The notes under the pieces are model-generated. The model was not told the DNA's origin, made no database searches, and saw only the letters and a program-made list of their open reading frames with translations. Below, piece after piece: positions 42,571 through 52,728 of a stretch of DNA of 64,000 bases. Location: the NCBI RefSeq assembly GCF_030182585.1, contig NZ_JARXOW010000003.1:62001-126000 (forward strand), read 5' to 3'. The stretch comes from Pedobacter faecalis. GTDB lineage: Bacteria; Bacteroidota; Bacteroidia; Sphingobacteriales; Sphingobacteriaceae. Position 1 is the first letter of the stretch. Every line of letters starts with the position of its first letter. The translations under genes and the position numbers were made by a program.

Positions 42571-45105
42571 TTACCCTTTACCTTTTAAAGCATCGTCGAT
42601 ACGTTGCGACAAGTCTTCCAGGTGAAATTTACTCATCCCTGAAGCTGCTGGTGTAGCAGATTTAATCGCCGACGAAAGCTCTCTCAGCTGAGCCTTAGCC
42701 AGTGAGACGGCATCGCTTTGCATCAGGTTAGAACCACCTCTGCCAGATGTGCTTCCCGCAGCAGGCGCTGGCGGCTCAAGCAAACTGATCACTGTGTTCA
42801 CATACGTTTTTTGCAGGTTCCTGCGGTATACATCGATTTCTGTGTTCGACTTCAGCTCCGAGAATATTGAACCTTGCAAATCAGAGAACAGGTCTGTGAT
42901 CTTATAAGCTGTAGGCCCGTCTGCTGCTTCGGCAGAGATAAGTTTGTTGAATGTGTTAGCGTTGACCAACCGGGCCAGGGCATTAATGTGCAAGCGGTTT
43001 GCTACCGATATCGGATCTTCGCCAATATTATCCAGCAGATTCTTATCGAGCAACCACTTCGGCGTGTTAAACACCTGAGCGCCCAGGAAATCCATCGCCT
43101 GCTTTTGGCGGGCGGCATTTACCCGGCTATACTGCGTGCCCGATTCCTCCATGGTTTTTGGCGTAGCATAAATACCACCAACATACTTAGCAACATGGCC
43201 TATATAGCGGCCAAATTGTCCAACCAGCTCACCATAAAGTGCTTTTGCATTATCGTACCCCTCATTGGGCTCTTTGCTGTACGCAAGAATATTTGGAACC
43301 AAACGCTTAAGGTTCTTGATCCCGTATTCCGACGCCAATACGGCATTGTCTCCGAGGTCTTCGCTCTGATTACGCGGATCGTTTGGATCAGTTTCTGTTC
43401 CAAACGCAAGTCTTGGATTTTCCGCAATTCGCTTAATAATCGTTTGGTTCGAGTATTTAGACTCATCTTCTGCAGTTTTATACTGAGGCAGCCACTTATA
43501 ACCCCACTCTATCGCCCACATATCGTAATCACCGATTCGTGGGAAAATACCCTTCGCAGATATCTTATCTTCAGGTTGTGCAACGTAGTTAAAGCGTGCA
43601 TAATCCATGATCGACGGGGTGTGTCCGTTCTTCTCTACCCATTGCTTATCTCTAAGTTTTTCAACCGGAACTGTTGCCGAAGAACCAAAATTATGGCGTA
43701 ATCCCAAAGTGTGGCCTACCTCGTGCGATGAGACAAAGCGTATAAGTTCGCCCATCAGTTTATCGTCGAATTTCATTTTGCGCGCACCCGGATCTATCGC
43801 CGCAGCCTGAATGATGTACCAGTTACGCACCAGTTGCATAATGTTATGGTACCAGTTGATATGCGTCTCCAGAATTTCACCGGTCCGTGGGTCGTGCACG
43901 TGCGGACCACTCGCATTCGGTATATCCGAAGGCTTGTAAACGATTACACTATGACGCGCATCGTCAATGCTCCAGTTCGGATCATTTGGCGCAAGCTTAG
44001 CAACGATCGCATTTTTAAAGCCTGCTTGCTCAAAAGCCTTTTGCCAGTCGTTAACACCCTGGATCAGATAAGGGATCCATTTTTTTGGCGTTGCCGGGTC
44101 AATGTAATAAACGATCTGCTTTTTCGGCTCCACAAGCTCTCCGCGCTTATATCTTTCTACGTCTTCTGGTTTGGGTTCTAGCCTCCAGCGCGTGATAAGC
44201 GCCTGATTCTTGATACCTTGCGGGTTAGAGTCGAAATCTACGTATCCTGTGGCGAAATAACCCACCCTGGCATCAAAAAACCGTGGCTTCATCTGCTTTT
44301 TGGGAAGCAGAACCATGGAACTGTTCAGTTCATAAGTTACCGGAGTCGGCGATCCGGCCATAGCGGGCGGCATGCCTGGAATCTGAGCAGGTGTTTTGGT
44401 GTAAGTCTTCACCGTTCTGATTTCTATATTGGTTGGGTAAGACTTGATTTCCCTGATATAGGAGCGATCGTTTAACTGGTTGCTTAACGACAACGCTCTC
44501 TTAGCTCTTGACTCAAAAAAGAAAATTTCATTATCTCCATTCATATAATCTGTAACGTCGATTACGCTTCCTTTAACCTTAGTTACAGAATCGTTTGCCA
44601 GTGCCTTTATATCAAAAGACGCCACAAGAGGCTGAATGTTAGAACTCATCAACGAGCGGTACATGCCTTGCTCAGTAGAGTCAGCCGAGCGCTCGCCATA
44701 AGAGATCGTCCTGATGAAAATCTTATTCGCGGGGCCCTTTTCAAAGCTGATCACATTATCACCTATATGGTCGCCACCATAGCCCATCATGGAGGCACGG
44801 TTTCCCGCAGCAGCTTTACTGATCCTGTTTACCGTAAGGATCTCACGGCCAAGCAGGGAATCTGCGATTTCAAAATAATACCGGTCCTGAACCTGGTGAA
44901 CCTTAAACAACCCATGGTCCGTTTTGGCGCTGTCGGTGATCACCTGCTTGTAAGGCTTAGGCCCGTTAGTTGGTGCAGCCGGACGGTTCATGGCATTTGG
45001 ATTAGCCGCAGCCGGCTTTGCAGGCGGAGTTGCAGGCTTGTCCTGGGCATTGACATACGTAGCTGAAGCAAGGCCCAGCAATGTCAATAATACGTTCTTT
45101 TTCAT
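42571..45105 (-). CDS. Exported zinc metalloprotease of the DUF5117/DUF4953 type
   Basis: The 844-residue protein has a signal peptide (ending VNAQ) and a Pro/Ala-rich linker. It then has DUF5118- and DUF5117-like regions (about 55-420) and a metzincin-type catalytic region with HEVGHTLGLRHN at about residues 459-470, matching HExxHxxGxxH. A C-terminal helical part follows. It should act in the periplasm or outside the cell on unknown proteins. It is monocistronic. Members are abundant in Bacteroidota and their physiological substrates are mostly undefined. Confidence 0.88.
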   Translation of the reverse strand: MKKNVLLTLLGLASATYVNAQDKPATPPAKPAAANPNAMNRPAAPTNGPKPYKQVITDSAKTDHGLFKVHQVQDRYYFEIADSLLGREILTVNRISKAAAGNRASMMGYGGDHIGDNVISFEKGPANKIFIRTISYGERSADSTEQGMYRSLMSSNIQPLVASFDIKALANDSVTKVKGSVIDVTDYMNGDNEIFFFESRAKRALSLSNQLNDRSYIREIKSYPTNIEIRTVKTYTKTPAQIPGMPPAMAGSPTPVTYELNSSMVLLPKKQMKPRFFDARVGYFATGYVDFDSNPQGIKNQALITRWRLEPKPEDVERYKRGELVEPKKQIVYYIDPATPKKWIPYLIQGVNDWQKAFEQAGFKNAIVAKLAPNDPNWSIDDARHSVIVYKPSDIPNASGPHVHDPRTGEILETHINWYHNIMQLVRNWYIIQAAAIDPGARKMKFDDKLMGELIRFVSSHEVGHTLGLRHNFGSSATVPVEKLRDKQWVEKNGHTPSIMDYARFNYVAQPEDKISAKGIFPRIGDYDMWAIEWGYKWLPQYKTAEDESKYSNQTIIKRIAENPRLAFGTETDPNDPRNQSEDLGDNAVLASEYGIKNLKRLVPNILAYSKEPNEGYDNAKALYGELVGQFGRYIGHVAKYVGGIYATPKTMEESGTQYSRVNAARQKQAMDFLGAQVFNTPKWLLDKNLLDNIGEDPISVANRLHINALARLVNANTFNKLISAEAADGPTAYKITDLFSDLQGSIFSELKSNTEIDVYRRNLQKTYVNTVISLLEPPAPAAGSTSGRGGSNLMQSDAVSLAKAQLRELSSAIKSATPAASGMSKFHLEDLSQRIDDALKGKG

Positions 45106-45248
45106 TGTTGATCTAATAAGTTTGTTGGTGCTCTCAAAAACACAGGTTTGACTCCGGTGGCTTTGAAGCCCATAAAGGTAAGCGAGTTAGCGGACAGAAA
45201 AAATTGCTGAATATAACTTTACAGTTACAAAGCGGCCAAGCAAGTGCC

Positions 45249-46274
45249 TCAGTGTAGAATTTTAAATAACAGCTCTTTAAGAAGTTCACCATCAGTAGTG
45301 TTTCCTGTACTGTCGACCCCTTTGCTCTTAAGGTCGTATTCGCGAAGCATACTGATAATCTCAAATACTTTGTTGACCGGGTAAGTGCGCGCCGCAGTTT
45401 CATAATCTTTCACAAAGAAAGGGTTCACGCCAAGTTCTTTGGCTGCATCTCCACGGTTTTGCAGGTAATGATACTTGAGGATTTTAGAGAAATAGGCATT
45501 CAGATTGGCCATCACCATAACCATGGGATTGGCCTTGGGATTGTCGGCAAAGTAATTGATGACCTGGTTGCATTTCAACACATTCCGCGTAGCCAATGCT
45601 TTCTGGAGTTCAAAAACATTATACTCTTTACTGATCCCAATATTTTTCTGCACAAGGCCCGTGTCAATCACAACATCCTTTCCGATATTGAGCATCAGCT
45701 TCTCCACCTCATTAGCGATTTTGGAAAGATCTGCCCCAAGATACTCAGCCATCAGGGCAGACGCCTGCGGGTCGATTTTATATCCCTTTTCTTTCACAAG
45801 ATCTTCAATCCAGGAGGCAAGTTTGTAATCGCGTACGGGATCCGACTGAAACACCAGGCCGTTCTTGTCGATGGCTTTATAAATCTTTTTACGCTTATCA
45901 AAGTTGGCATATTTATAGGCCAGCACCAAAATGGTCGTAGGCATGGGCTTTTCAAAATAGCTCAGCACAAATTCGGCCTGCTTACTGTTCCCCTCTACTT
46001 CTTTCGCCCACTTCAATTCCTGCGCCTCCTTAACGATCACCACCTGATAGTCCGACATCATCGGATAGCGCTTTGCCGCATTCATAATGGTTACCATGTC
46101 CGTATCCTTGCCGTATAAGACGGTTTGGTTAAATCCCCGCTCCATGTCATTGAGCGCGTTATGCTCTATATAACTCACAACCTGATCAATGTAGTAAGGT
46201 TCTTCACCATGAAGCAGGTACACCGGCTTAAACTTTCGGGATTTGATGTCTTTGATAATCTCAGCAGCAGTCAT
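45249..46274 (-). CDS. holA: DNA polymerase III delta subunit
   Basis: The 341-residue clamp-loader subunit opens the beta clamp during replication. The family block VYLLHGEEPYYIDQV is at about 18-32, followed by the AAA+-like fold without Walker motifs and the C-terminal helical collar domain (about 210-340). The ATG at 46,274 is preferred over an in-frame TTG at 46,286. A -7 box TATGTTTG on the minus strand (46284-46291) lies nine bases before it. It is divergent from the HSDR_N-like gene, a neighbour pairing frequent in Bacteroidota. Confidence 0.93.
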   Translation of the reverse strand: MTAAEIIKDIKSRKFKPVYLLHGEEPYYIDQVVSYIEHNALNDMERGFNQTVLYGKDTDMVTIMNAAKRYPMMSDYQVVIVKEAQELKWAKEVEGNSKQAEFVLSYFEKPMPTTILVLAYKYANFDKRKKIYKAIDKNGLVFQSDPVRDYKLASWIEDLVKEKGYKIDPQASALMAEYLGADLSKIANEVEKLMLNIGKDVVIDTGLVQKNIGISKEYNVFELQKALATRNVLKCNQVINYFADNPKANPMVMVMANLNAYFSKILKYHYLQNRGDAAKELGVNPFFVKDYETAARTYPVNKVFEIISMLREYDLKSKGVDSTGNTTDGELLKELLFKILH

Positions 46275-46331
46275 AGAATTGTTCAAACATAGCGGAAAAC
46301 TTACATAATATTTTATCTATTTTTACAATAT

Positions 46332-46793
46332 ATGTCGTTTGTACCAACTGCCCTCAGTCTGCCGCAATATCCCTTCAGAATCACCTTGAAAGACTCCAGG
46401 CATTACATTTTTGATGAAGTACGCAGGAAACATCTGGTTCTCACGCCCGAAGAATGGGTACGCCAGCATTTTATTCAATATCTGATCAGCCGGAAAAACT
46501 TCCCTAAGTCACTTATACAGATTGAAGGCGGGCTGCAGCTCAACCGGCTGCAAAAACGAACAGATATTGTCATCTTTAATTCGCAGGGCGAAAAAATCAT
46601 GATCGTTGAATGCAAGGCCCCTTCAGTAAAAATTACGCAGGCCACCTTTGACCAGGCTGCACGATATAATTCCGTACACAAAACCAGATGGCTTGTCGTT
46701 ACAAACGGAATCAAGCACTGCTATGCACAAATTGACCATACACAAGGAAGCTTTGCATTCGTCGCCGACCTCCCTGAGTACACGTTGTTATAA
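46332..46793 (+). CDS. Standalone HSDR_N-like PD-(D/E)XK protein
   Basis: The 153-residue protein is a lone type I restriction R-subunit N-terminal-like domain (HSDR_N_2). It has RTDIVIF with Asp78, the motif IVECKAP with Glu93 and Lys95, and a downstream Gln in FDQAARYN. The nuclease signature is complete, yet there are no helicase, HsdM or HsdS genes. The family is a common single-copy neighbour of holA in Bacteroidota, so a DNA-repair or replication role is likelier than restriction. A TATTTTTA box precedes the start by about ten bases. Confidence 0.85.
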   Translation: MSFVPTALSLPQYPFRITLKDSRHYIFDEVRRKHLVLTPEEWVRQHFIQYLISRKNFPKSLIQIEGGLQLNRLQKRTDIVIFNSQGEKIMIVECKAPSVKITQATFDQAARYNSVHKTRWLVVTNGIKHCYAQIDHTQGSFAFVADLPEYTLL

Positions 46794-46806
46794 GAAAGGC
46801 CCTGAT

Positions 46807-49485
46807 TTACTTTTCCAGGGCGCTTAAACTATCTTCAATAATCCTGATCTTCGCTTCGGCATCTGCTTTTTTGTTGCGCTCGTTCTGCACCACTGCCGGC
46901 TTCGCATTGGCCACGAACTTTTCGTTACCTAGTTTTGCGTCTACAGATTTCAAAAAGCCCTGCAGATACTGTAGGTCTGCATTTAAACGCTCACGTTCGG
47001 CATCCCCGTCTACGGCCTCATTCAAATGAATAAAGAACTCATCCGCGCCTGTCATAAACGCAACAGCCCCCGGAATTTTATCGTTCACCAACTCTGTCTG
47101 ACTGATATTAGCCAGTTTAAAGACAATATTCATCCATTTCTCGTAGTCCATACCCGAGTTAATCTTTATAGCGAGCGGCAAAGCCTCTTTAGGTGAGATC
47201 TGTTTGGTGTTACGGACGTTACGGATTTCTGCGACCACATTTTTGATCGTCTCAGCCTCCTTAAGAAGAGCGCCATCAGCCTCGCCCGCTACAGGGTAGC
47301 TGGCAACGATACAGCAATCCATCTCTGCCCTGCTGCCAAACAACTCATCGTGCCACAATTCCTCGGTTATAAAAGGCATGAACGGATGAAGAAGTGTCAG
47401 TATCTTACTGAAGAACCCAGTTGTCGCCTGCATCGTTTCCTGATCCACAGGATGCTGATAAGCCGGCTTCACCATCTCAAGATACCATGCGCAGAAATCG
47501 TCCCACACCAGTTTATACGTAGCCATCAGGGCCTCCGACAAGCGGTACTGCCTGAAGTTATCTTCTATTTCTGAAAGTGCTTCGTTGAAGCGGTTCTCAA
47601 ACCACAGGATAGCCTGCTTATTGGGATTTTCAAGCTGATCGTTCACCTCCCAGCCTTTTACCAGCCTGAAGGCATTCCAAACTTTATTTGCAAAGTTCCT
47701 GCCCTGCTCACAATAGTTTTCATCAAACATGAGGTCATTTCCCGCAGGCGAACAAAGCAACATACCTACCCGTACTCCATCTGCGCCGTATTTTTCTATA
47801 AGATCGATCGGATCAGGTGAATTGCCGAGTGATTTGGACATCTTACGGCCGAGTTTGTCGCGCACTATACCTGTCAGGTAAACATTTGTAAAAGGCTTTT
47901 TGCCTCTGAATTCATGGCCTGCCATGATCATCCGGGCCACCCAGAAAAACAAAATCTCGGGCGCGGTAACCAGGTCATTCGTGGGGTAGTAATAATTGAT
48001 ATCCTTATTATCCGGATCCTTAAACCCATTGAACACCGAGATGGGCCATAACCAGGACGAGAACCAGGTATCCATAACATCCGGGTCCTGGGTAAGAAAA
48101 GGAGCCAGCTGATGCTTAAAGCCCTTTTTCTCTTCCTCAGTAAAGACACCGTCAATGTCTTTAAGCTTAAGGAATTCGTCCAGCGCCTCATCTTTCGTTT
48201 TAGCTACCACCCAATTCCCCTTATCGTCGTACCAGGCTGGTATCTGCTGACCCCACCACAGTTGCCTGCTGATGTTCCAGTCGCGCACGTTTTCCATCCA
48301 GTGCCGGTAGGTGTTGATGAACTTGTCCGGAATTAACCTGATATCGCCGTTAATGACATCTTCCAGTGCTGGCTTGGCCATCTGATCCATTTTACAGAAC
48401 CACTGCATCGAAAGCTTAGGTTCAATCGCAGCATTTGTACGTTCAGAAAATCCCACCTGCGACTTATACCCTTCCACTTTTTCCAGGTGCCCGGCTTCGT
48501 CAAGCAGCACAGCAATCTTCTTACGCGCGGCGAAACGGTCTTCACCTACCAGAATTACGGCAAGTTCATTCAAGGTACCATCGTCGTTGAGGATGTCGAT
48601 GACCGGAAGCTTATGTTTCACGCCCAGCTCATAGTCGTTCAGATCATGTGCGGGCGTTACTTTAAGGCAACCTGTACCGAAGTCCATCGTCACATACTCG
48701 TCCTCAATGATGGGTATCTCCCTGTTGATTAGCGGCACATACACTTTCTTGCCTTTCAGATGCGCATAACGCTCATCGTTAGGATTTATACATATCGCCG
48801 AGTCCGCCATAATCGTTTCAGGCCGGGTAGTCGCGATCGTCAGATATTCAGACGTCGCACCAGCGGTGCCAGCGATCGTATATTTAATATAATAGAGCTT
48901 TTGATCAACTTCCTTGCGGATTACTTCCTCATCAGATACCGCGGTCTTGCCCGCAGGATCCCAGTTGATCATTCGCACACCACGATATATCCAGCCCTTC
49001 CGGTACAAGTGGATAAAACTATCAATAACCGCCTCAGAAAGATCATCTTCCATGGTGAAGCGTGTACGCTCCCAGTCGCACGACGCGCCGAGCTTTTTTA
49101 ACTGCTCGAGAATGATGCCGCCATATTTCTCTTTCCACTCCCAGGCGTATTTAAGAAACTCTTCGCGGCTGAGGTCTTTCTTCTCAATCCCTTTTTCCTT
49201 GAGCATGGCCACTACTTTGGCCTCCGTAGCAATAGACGCGTGGTCTGTACCCGGCACCCAGCAGGCATTCTTCCCCTGCATACGTGCTTTGCGGATCAGC
49301 ACATCCTGAATGGTATTGTTGAGCATATGACCCATGTGAAGCACCCCCGTCACATTGGGCGGAGGAATTACAATCGTATAAGGTTCGCGCTCATCAGGCT
49401 CTGAATGAAAAAAATTCTTTTCCATCCAGTAGCTGTACCATTTATTTTCGGTTGCTGCCGGATCGTATTTAGTAGAAATGCTCAT
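46807..49485 (-). CDS. valS: Valyl-tRNA synthetase
   Basis: The 892-residue class Ia synthetase charges tRNA-Val. It has PPPNVTGVLHMGHM (the HIGH motif, about 41-54), a large editing domain (about 195-400), FSSWLWP, the KMSKS loop in GRKMSKSLGNSPDP (about 543-556), the anticodon-binding domain and a C-terminal coiled coil (about 825-892). The length and domain order are normal. The gene lies alone between the convergent HSDR_N-like gene and the DPP-IV-like peptidase gene. Confidence 0.97.
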   Translation of the reverse strand: MSISTKYDPAATENKWYSYWMEKNFFHSEPDEREPYTIVIPPPNVTGVLHMGHMLNNTIQDVLIRKARMQGKNACWVPGTDHASIATEAKVVAMLKEKGIEKKDLSREEFLKYAWEWKEKYGGIILEQLKKLGASCDWERTRFTMEDDLSEAVIDSFIHLYRKGWIYRGVRMINWDPAGKTAVSDEEVIRKEVDQKLYYIKYTIAGTAGATSEYLTIATTRPETIMADSAICINPNDERYAHLKGKKVYVPLINREIPIIEDEYVTMDFGTGCLKVTPAHDLNDYELGVKHKLPVIDILNDDGTLNELAVILVGEDRFAARKKIAVLLDEAGHLEKVEGYKSQVGFSERTNAAIEPKLSMQWFCKMDQMAKPALEDVINGDIRLIPDKFINTYRHWMENVRDWNISRQLWWGQQIPAWYDDKGNWVVAKTKDEALDEFLKLKDIDGVFTEEEKKGFKHQLAPFLTQDPDVMDTWFSSWLWPISVFNGFKDPDNKDINYYYPTNDLVTAPEILFFWVARMIMAGHEFRGKKPFTNVYLTGIVRDKLGRKMSKSLGNSPDPIDLIEKYGADGVRVGMLLCSPAGNDLMFDENYCEQGRNFANKVWNAFRLVKGWEVNDQLENPNKQAILWFENRFNEALSEIEDNFRQYRLSEALMATYKLVWDDFCAWYLEMVKPAYQHPVDQETMQATTGFFSKILTLLHPFMPFITEELWHDELFGSRAEMDCCIVASYPVAGEADGALLKEAETIKNVVAEIRNVRNTKQISPKEALPLAIKINSGMDYEKWMNIVFKLANISQTELVNDKIPGAVAFMTGADEFFIHLNEAVDGDAERERLNADLQYLQGFLKSVDAKLGNEKFVANAKPAVVQNERNKKADAEAKIRIIEDSLSALEK

Positions 49486-49539
49486 TGCTAATAAAAAAGT
49501 ATCAGATTTTAGCCGGTAAAAATAACAATAAAATGCCGC

Positions 49540-51696
49540 TTACTTCAAGTACAGGTCAAAATAGTCCGTCACTTTCTGATACAAATGCGCACGGTCTTTA
49601 CCCAATACATTGTGTTCGTGCCCCGGGTAAATCATGTAATCTACCTGCACGCCCTTGTCGACCGCATGCTTTACAAAGTCGACCGAATGCTGCTGCACCA
49701 CAACCGGGTCTTGCTGACCATGAATAAGCAGGAGCTTACCTTTCAGCTGTTCTACACGATTACTCAGATAGGTCGCGGCATAACCCTCGGGGTTTTCCTG
49801 TGGTGTATCCATATAACGTTCGGTATACATCACCTCATAAAAGCGCCAGTTGATTACCGGTCCGCCAGCAACCGCCGCTTTAAACACACCAGGGTGAGTC
49901 AGCATGAAATTCGTGGTTACAAAACCACCAAAACTCCAGCCAAACAGTCCCATATTGGCCGCGTCTACAAAAGGCTGCGCTTTCAGGTAGTCAGTCGCCC
50001 GCAGCATATCTTCCATCTGCACCGTACCTGCATTCCGGAACATAGACTGCTCAAATGCCTTTCCGCGGTTATCACTTCCCCGTACATCAACCGTTAGCAC
50101 AACGTATCCGCGTTCGGCCATAAACCTGAACCAGTAGTCGCCCGCCCCTCCGTTCCAGCTGTTTGTAATAAGCTGTGCATGCGGACCGCCATACCAGTAT
50201 ACCACCACCGGGTATTTCTTTGCCGCATCAAAGCCCACAGGTTTATATAATGTGGCATACAGATCGTCGCCCGAATTACTCTTTATCGTGATCAGTTGAG
50301 GTGCCGAAACCGTGTAGGCCTGCAAAGGATTCTCTGCGCGGAGCAATACCTTAACATCCGATGGCTTCGCTACGGAAAGCAAACGTATTTCCCTCGGCAA
50401 GCTAATATTGCTGAAGTTGTCAATCACCGTTTTTCCCGAACTGCTTACCTGGGTGTTGTGTACCCCTGAGCCAGAGGTAATTCGCTTACTGCCACCTGTT
50501 TTCAGATTCAGCGCGTAAAGATTTCTGGTGAGAGGGGAGTCTCCGGTCGACACATAAAATAAGCTGCCGCCTTTGGCATCAAAACCCTTTACGTCCAGCA
50601 CTTCCCACTGACCGCTGGTCAGCTGTTTCAGCAATTTTCCAGTCGTGCTGTACAGATACAGGTGGTTCCAGCCATCGCGGTTGCTCTGCCAGATAAACTT
50701 CGAAGGGTCGTTTTTCAAAAATAGCATCGGCACCAGCGGTTCTACATATTTCTCGTCACGCTCTTCAAAAAGGGTCTTTACAAACTTTCCGCTAAGCGCG
50801 TCGTACTGGTTGAGCTTCATATGATTTTGCTCGCGGTTGACCACGACGATGTAAACGAACCTGTTGTCCGGACTCCAGGCGATATTCGTAAGATACTGTT
50901 CCGCCGGCTCGCCGGTCTGAACGTAAACCAAAGCCCTGGTCTCGGCATTGTAAACACCAAGGGTTACGTGGTGACTCTTGTCGCCCGCCATGGGATATTT
51001 TATATTTACATTTTTTGCCGGAATGCTTGTCCAGTCGATAATAGGATAATCGGTTACCATGCCCTGATCCATCCGGTAAAAAGCGAGCAGTTTACCATTA
51101 TCACTCCAGAATGTACCTTTAGATATACCGAACTCTTCCCGATGTACGGAAGAGGCATAAACGATGTCGCTGCTGCCATCGGTAGTTACCTGAAACTTAT
51201 CCCCGTCTTTGGATACAAACAGATTGTGGTTGTCTACATACGCCACATAGCCCGCACTGCTTTCCTCAGCATGCTGTTTTGCCGCGGCGTCTTTGTCGAC
51301 CAGCACGCGGACTGTATTGCTTCGCGGATTAAGCGCAATCTTTTCAGTACCGGTATAAATCACCCAGTCTGCGCCCTGATTGAACTGTATAAAGGGCATG
51401 GCCTGTAGCGTATCCCTTTGCGCTGCACGAAACTTCTGATTCAACTGCGTTAGAGTAAGGAAAGCTCTCTCCGCAGATTTCGCGTTGCCTGAATACCAAA
51501 CGGGGCTTCCGCCAATAGGTTTGGCATATACATAATCCTCAGAACCGTAAATAAACTGGATCTGGGAAAGGTTCTGCGGTGCCAGGGCCGTCCGGGCATT
51601 GAGCATCGCATCCTGAATCGTTAGTTTTTTTTCCTGTGCGGAAGAACAAAATGCGACAGCCAGCAGCGGGACAATCGCTAGGAGTTTCCTGATCAT
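49540..51696 (-). CDS. Exported prolyl oligopeptidase, DPP-IV type (S9)
   Basis: The 718-residue protein has a signal peptide (IRKLLAIVPLLAVAFCSSAQ), an N-terminal DPPIV beta-propeller (about 60-450) and a C-terminal alpha/beta-hydrolase domain. The nucleophile is in GWSFGG (Ser at about residue 587), the acid is in GQQDPVV and the His is in PGHEHN (about 692). It should remove X-Pro dipeptides from peptides in the periplasm. The ATG at 51,696 starts the signal peptide; the longer frame to 51,876 overlaps the EamA gene. TATGTTTG on the minus strand (51722-51729) is a likely -7 box. Confidence 0.93.
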   Translation of the reverse strand: MIRKLLAIVPLLAVAFCSSAQEKKLTIQDAMLNARTALAPQNLSQIQFIYGSEDYVYAKPIGGSPVWYSGNAKSAERAFLTLTQLNQKFRAAQRDTLQAMPFIQFNQGADWVIYTGTEKIALNPRSNTVRVLVDKDAAAKQHAEESSAGYVAYVDNHNLFVSKDGDKFQVTTDGSSDIVYASSVHREEFGISKGTFWSDNGKLLAFYRMDQGMVTDYPIIDWTSIPAKNVNIKYPMAGDKSHHVTLGVYNAETRALVYVQTGEPAEQYLTNIAWSPDNRFVYIVVVNREQNHMKLNQYDALSGKFVKTLFEERDEKYVEPLVPMLFLKNDPSKFIWQSNRDGWNHLYLYSTTGKLLKQLTSGQWEVLDVKGFDAKGGSLFYVSTGDSPLTRNLYALNLKTGGSKRITSGSGVHNTQVSSSGKTVIDNFSNISLPREIRLLSVAKPSDVKVLLRAENPLQAYTVSAPQLITIKSNSGDDLYATLYKPVGFDAAKKYPVVVYWYGGPHAQLITNSWNGGAGDYWFRFMAERGYVVLTVDVRGSDNRGKAFEQSMFRNAGTVQMEDMLRATDYLKAQPFVDAANMGLFGWSFGGFVTTNFMLTHPGVFKAAVAGGPVINWRFYEVMYTERYMDTPQENPEGYAATYLSNRVEQLKGKLLLIHGQQDPVVVQQHSVDFVKHAVDKGVQVDYMIYPGHEHNVLGKDRAHLYQKVTDYFDLYLK

Positions 51697-51776
51697 ATTG
51701 TAGAATAAATAGTAAGCTTGCCAAACATAACCATATTTGTTAAAATATGGTGACCAAATATCGGCTTTTCGGAGCT

Positions 51777-51784
51777 TACCTTTG
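51777..51784 (+). promoter_or_regulatory. -7 box of the EamA gene, leaderless GTG start
   Basis: TACCTTTG matches TAnnTTTG and ends four bases before the GTG start at 51,789, predicting a leaderless transcript that starts with a non-ATG codon. Confidence 0.55.
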
Positions 51785-51788
51785 ATGT

Positions 51789-52673
51789 GTGAAAAACATC
51801 TTAATCGGCATCCTGTTCGCCATGCTATGGGCTTCTGCTGCCGTCGCCACCAAGTTCGGCATCCAGTCGGCACCACCTCTGTTACTCGCCAATGTACGCT
51901 TTCTGCTGGCGGGACTTGTATTGCTGTGCTACGGCTACATATATAAGCCTGACAGCTCCTATCGCCTGCCTGCCGGACCTGAATGGAAGCAACTCGCGCT
52001 CTTTGGCCTGCTCAATACCGCCGTTTATCTCGGACTGTTTGTCTATGCTTTAAAATTTACCGCCGCCGGTATCGGCAGTTTGGCTACGTCGACCAACCCA
52101 CTGCTCATTGTACTCATCTCGGCATGGCTCATCGGACGCCGGCCCGCCCGGCCTGAAGTGCTCAGTATCGTTATTGGCATGGCCGGCATCGGCGTTGCCA
52201 GCTGGCCTTTGCTGCAGGACAGCTCGACTACGGTGTTCGGACTTGCCGTGCTCATGACCAGCATGGTATCGGTTTCTTTTGCCAGCGTGTACTATGCCAG
52301 CGTAAAATGGCGCTTGCCCAATATACTGATCAACGGCTGGCAGGTGGGTTTGGGCGGACTCTTCCTCCTGCCTTTTACCCTGGTGTTCAGCGACTGGTCG
52401 GCCGTAAGCATCGACAACCGTTTTATTTTCTCGGTGCTTTGGCTTGGATTGGCCGTATCAGTAGTCGGACTCATCTGCTGGTTTTACCTGCTTAAAATAG
52501 ATACCGTTAAGGCTTCCCTCTGGCTGTTTCTCTGCCCTGTATTCGGTTTCTTTTATGCCTGGTGGCTGGTCGACGAGCCCATTACAATCTATACCCTTCT
52601 TGGTACTTTACTTGTTCTCGGCGGGCTTTATCTGGGGCAGCGGGACAGGCTAAAAAAAAGAACTCATGATTGA
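51789..52673 (+). CDS. EamA/DMT-superfamily transporter
   Basis: The 294-residue inner-membrane protein has ten hydrophobic helices in two EamA repeats (about 3-135 and 150-288). The first repeat has the usual AMLWASAAVATKFGIQSAPP start. Members export amino acids, metabolites or drugs, and the substrate here is unknown. The start is GTG at 51,789. An ATG at 51,785 is out of frame. The stop is embedded in an inverted repeat (52661-52676). Confidence 0.88.
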   Translation: MKNILIGILFAMLWASAAVATKFGIQSAPPLLLANVRFLLAGLVLLCYGYIYKPDSSYRLPAGPEWKQLALFGLLNTAVYLGLFVYALKFTAAGIGSLATSTNPLLIVLISAWLIGRRPARPEVLSIVIGMAGIGVASWPLLQDSSTTVFGLAVLMTSMVSVSFASVYYASVKWRLPNILINGWQVGLGGLFLLPFTLVFSDWSAVSIDNRFIFSVLWLGLAVSVVGLICWFYLLKIDTVKASLWLFLCPVFGFFYAWWLVDEPITIYTLLGTLLVLGGLYLGQRDRLKKRTHD

Positions 52674-52676
52674 GTT
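52661..52676. terminator. Inverted repeat spanning the EamA stop codon
   Basis: AACTCA-TGAT-TGAGTT is a perfect 6-bp dyad preceded by an A8 run and followed by TTCAAC. It is a weak terminator candidate. It is the first of three consecutive palindromes. Confidence 0.4.
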
Positions 52677-52678
52677 TC

Positions 52679-52715
52679 AACACAATAAATTGTGTTAAAA
52701 TATGTTAAATACATA
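52679..52715. promoter_or_regulatory. Two adjacent perfect palindromes, operator-like
   Basis: AACACAAT-AA-ATTGTGTT (52679-52696, 18 bp) is followed four bases later by TATGT-TAAAT-ACATA (52701-52715). They end 13 bases before the ATG of a 28-codon ORF. Dense, distinct dyads of this kind suggest regulated transcription of the short ORF. No -7 consensus box is seen between them. Confidence 0.5.
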
Positions 52716-52728
52716 TACAACTTCAATC

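Noticed and set aside
46332..46793. Remnant of a type I restriction-modification system
   Set aside because: There is no hsdM, hsdS or helicase part. The standalone HSDR_N-like gene beside holA is a usual Bacteroidota arrangement.
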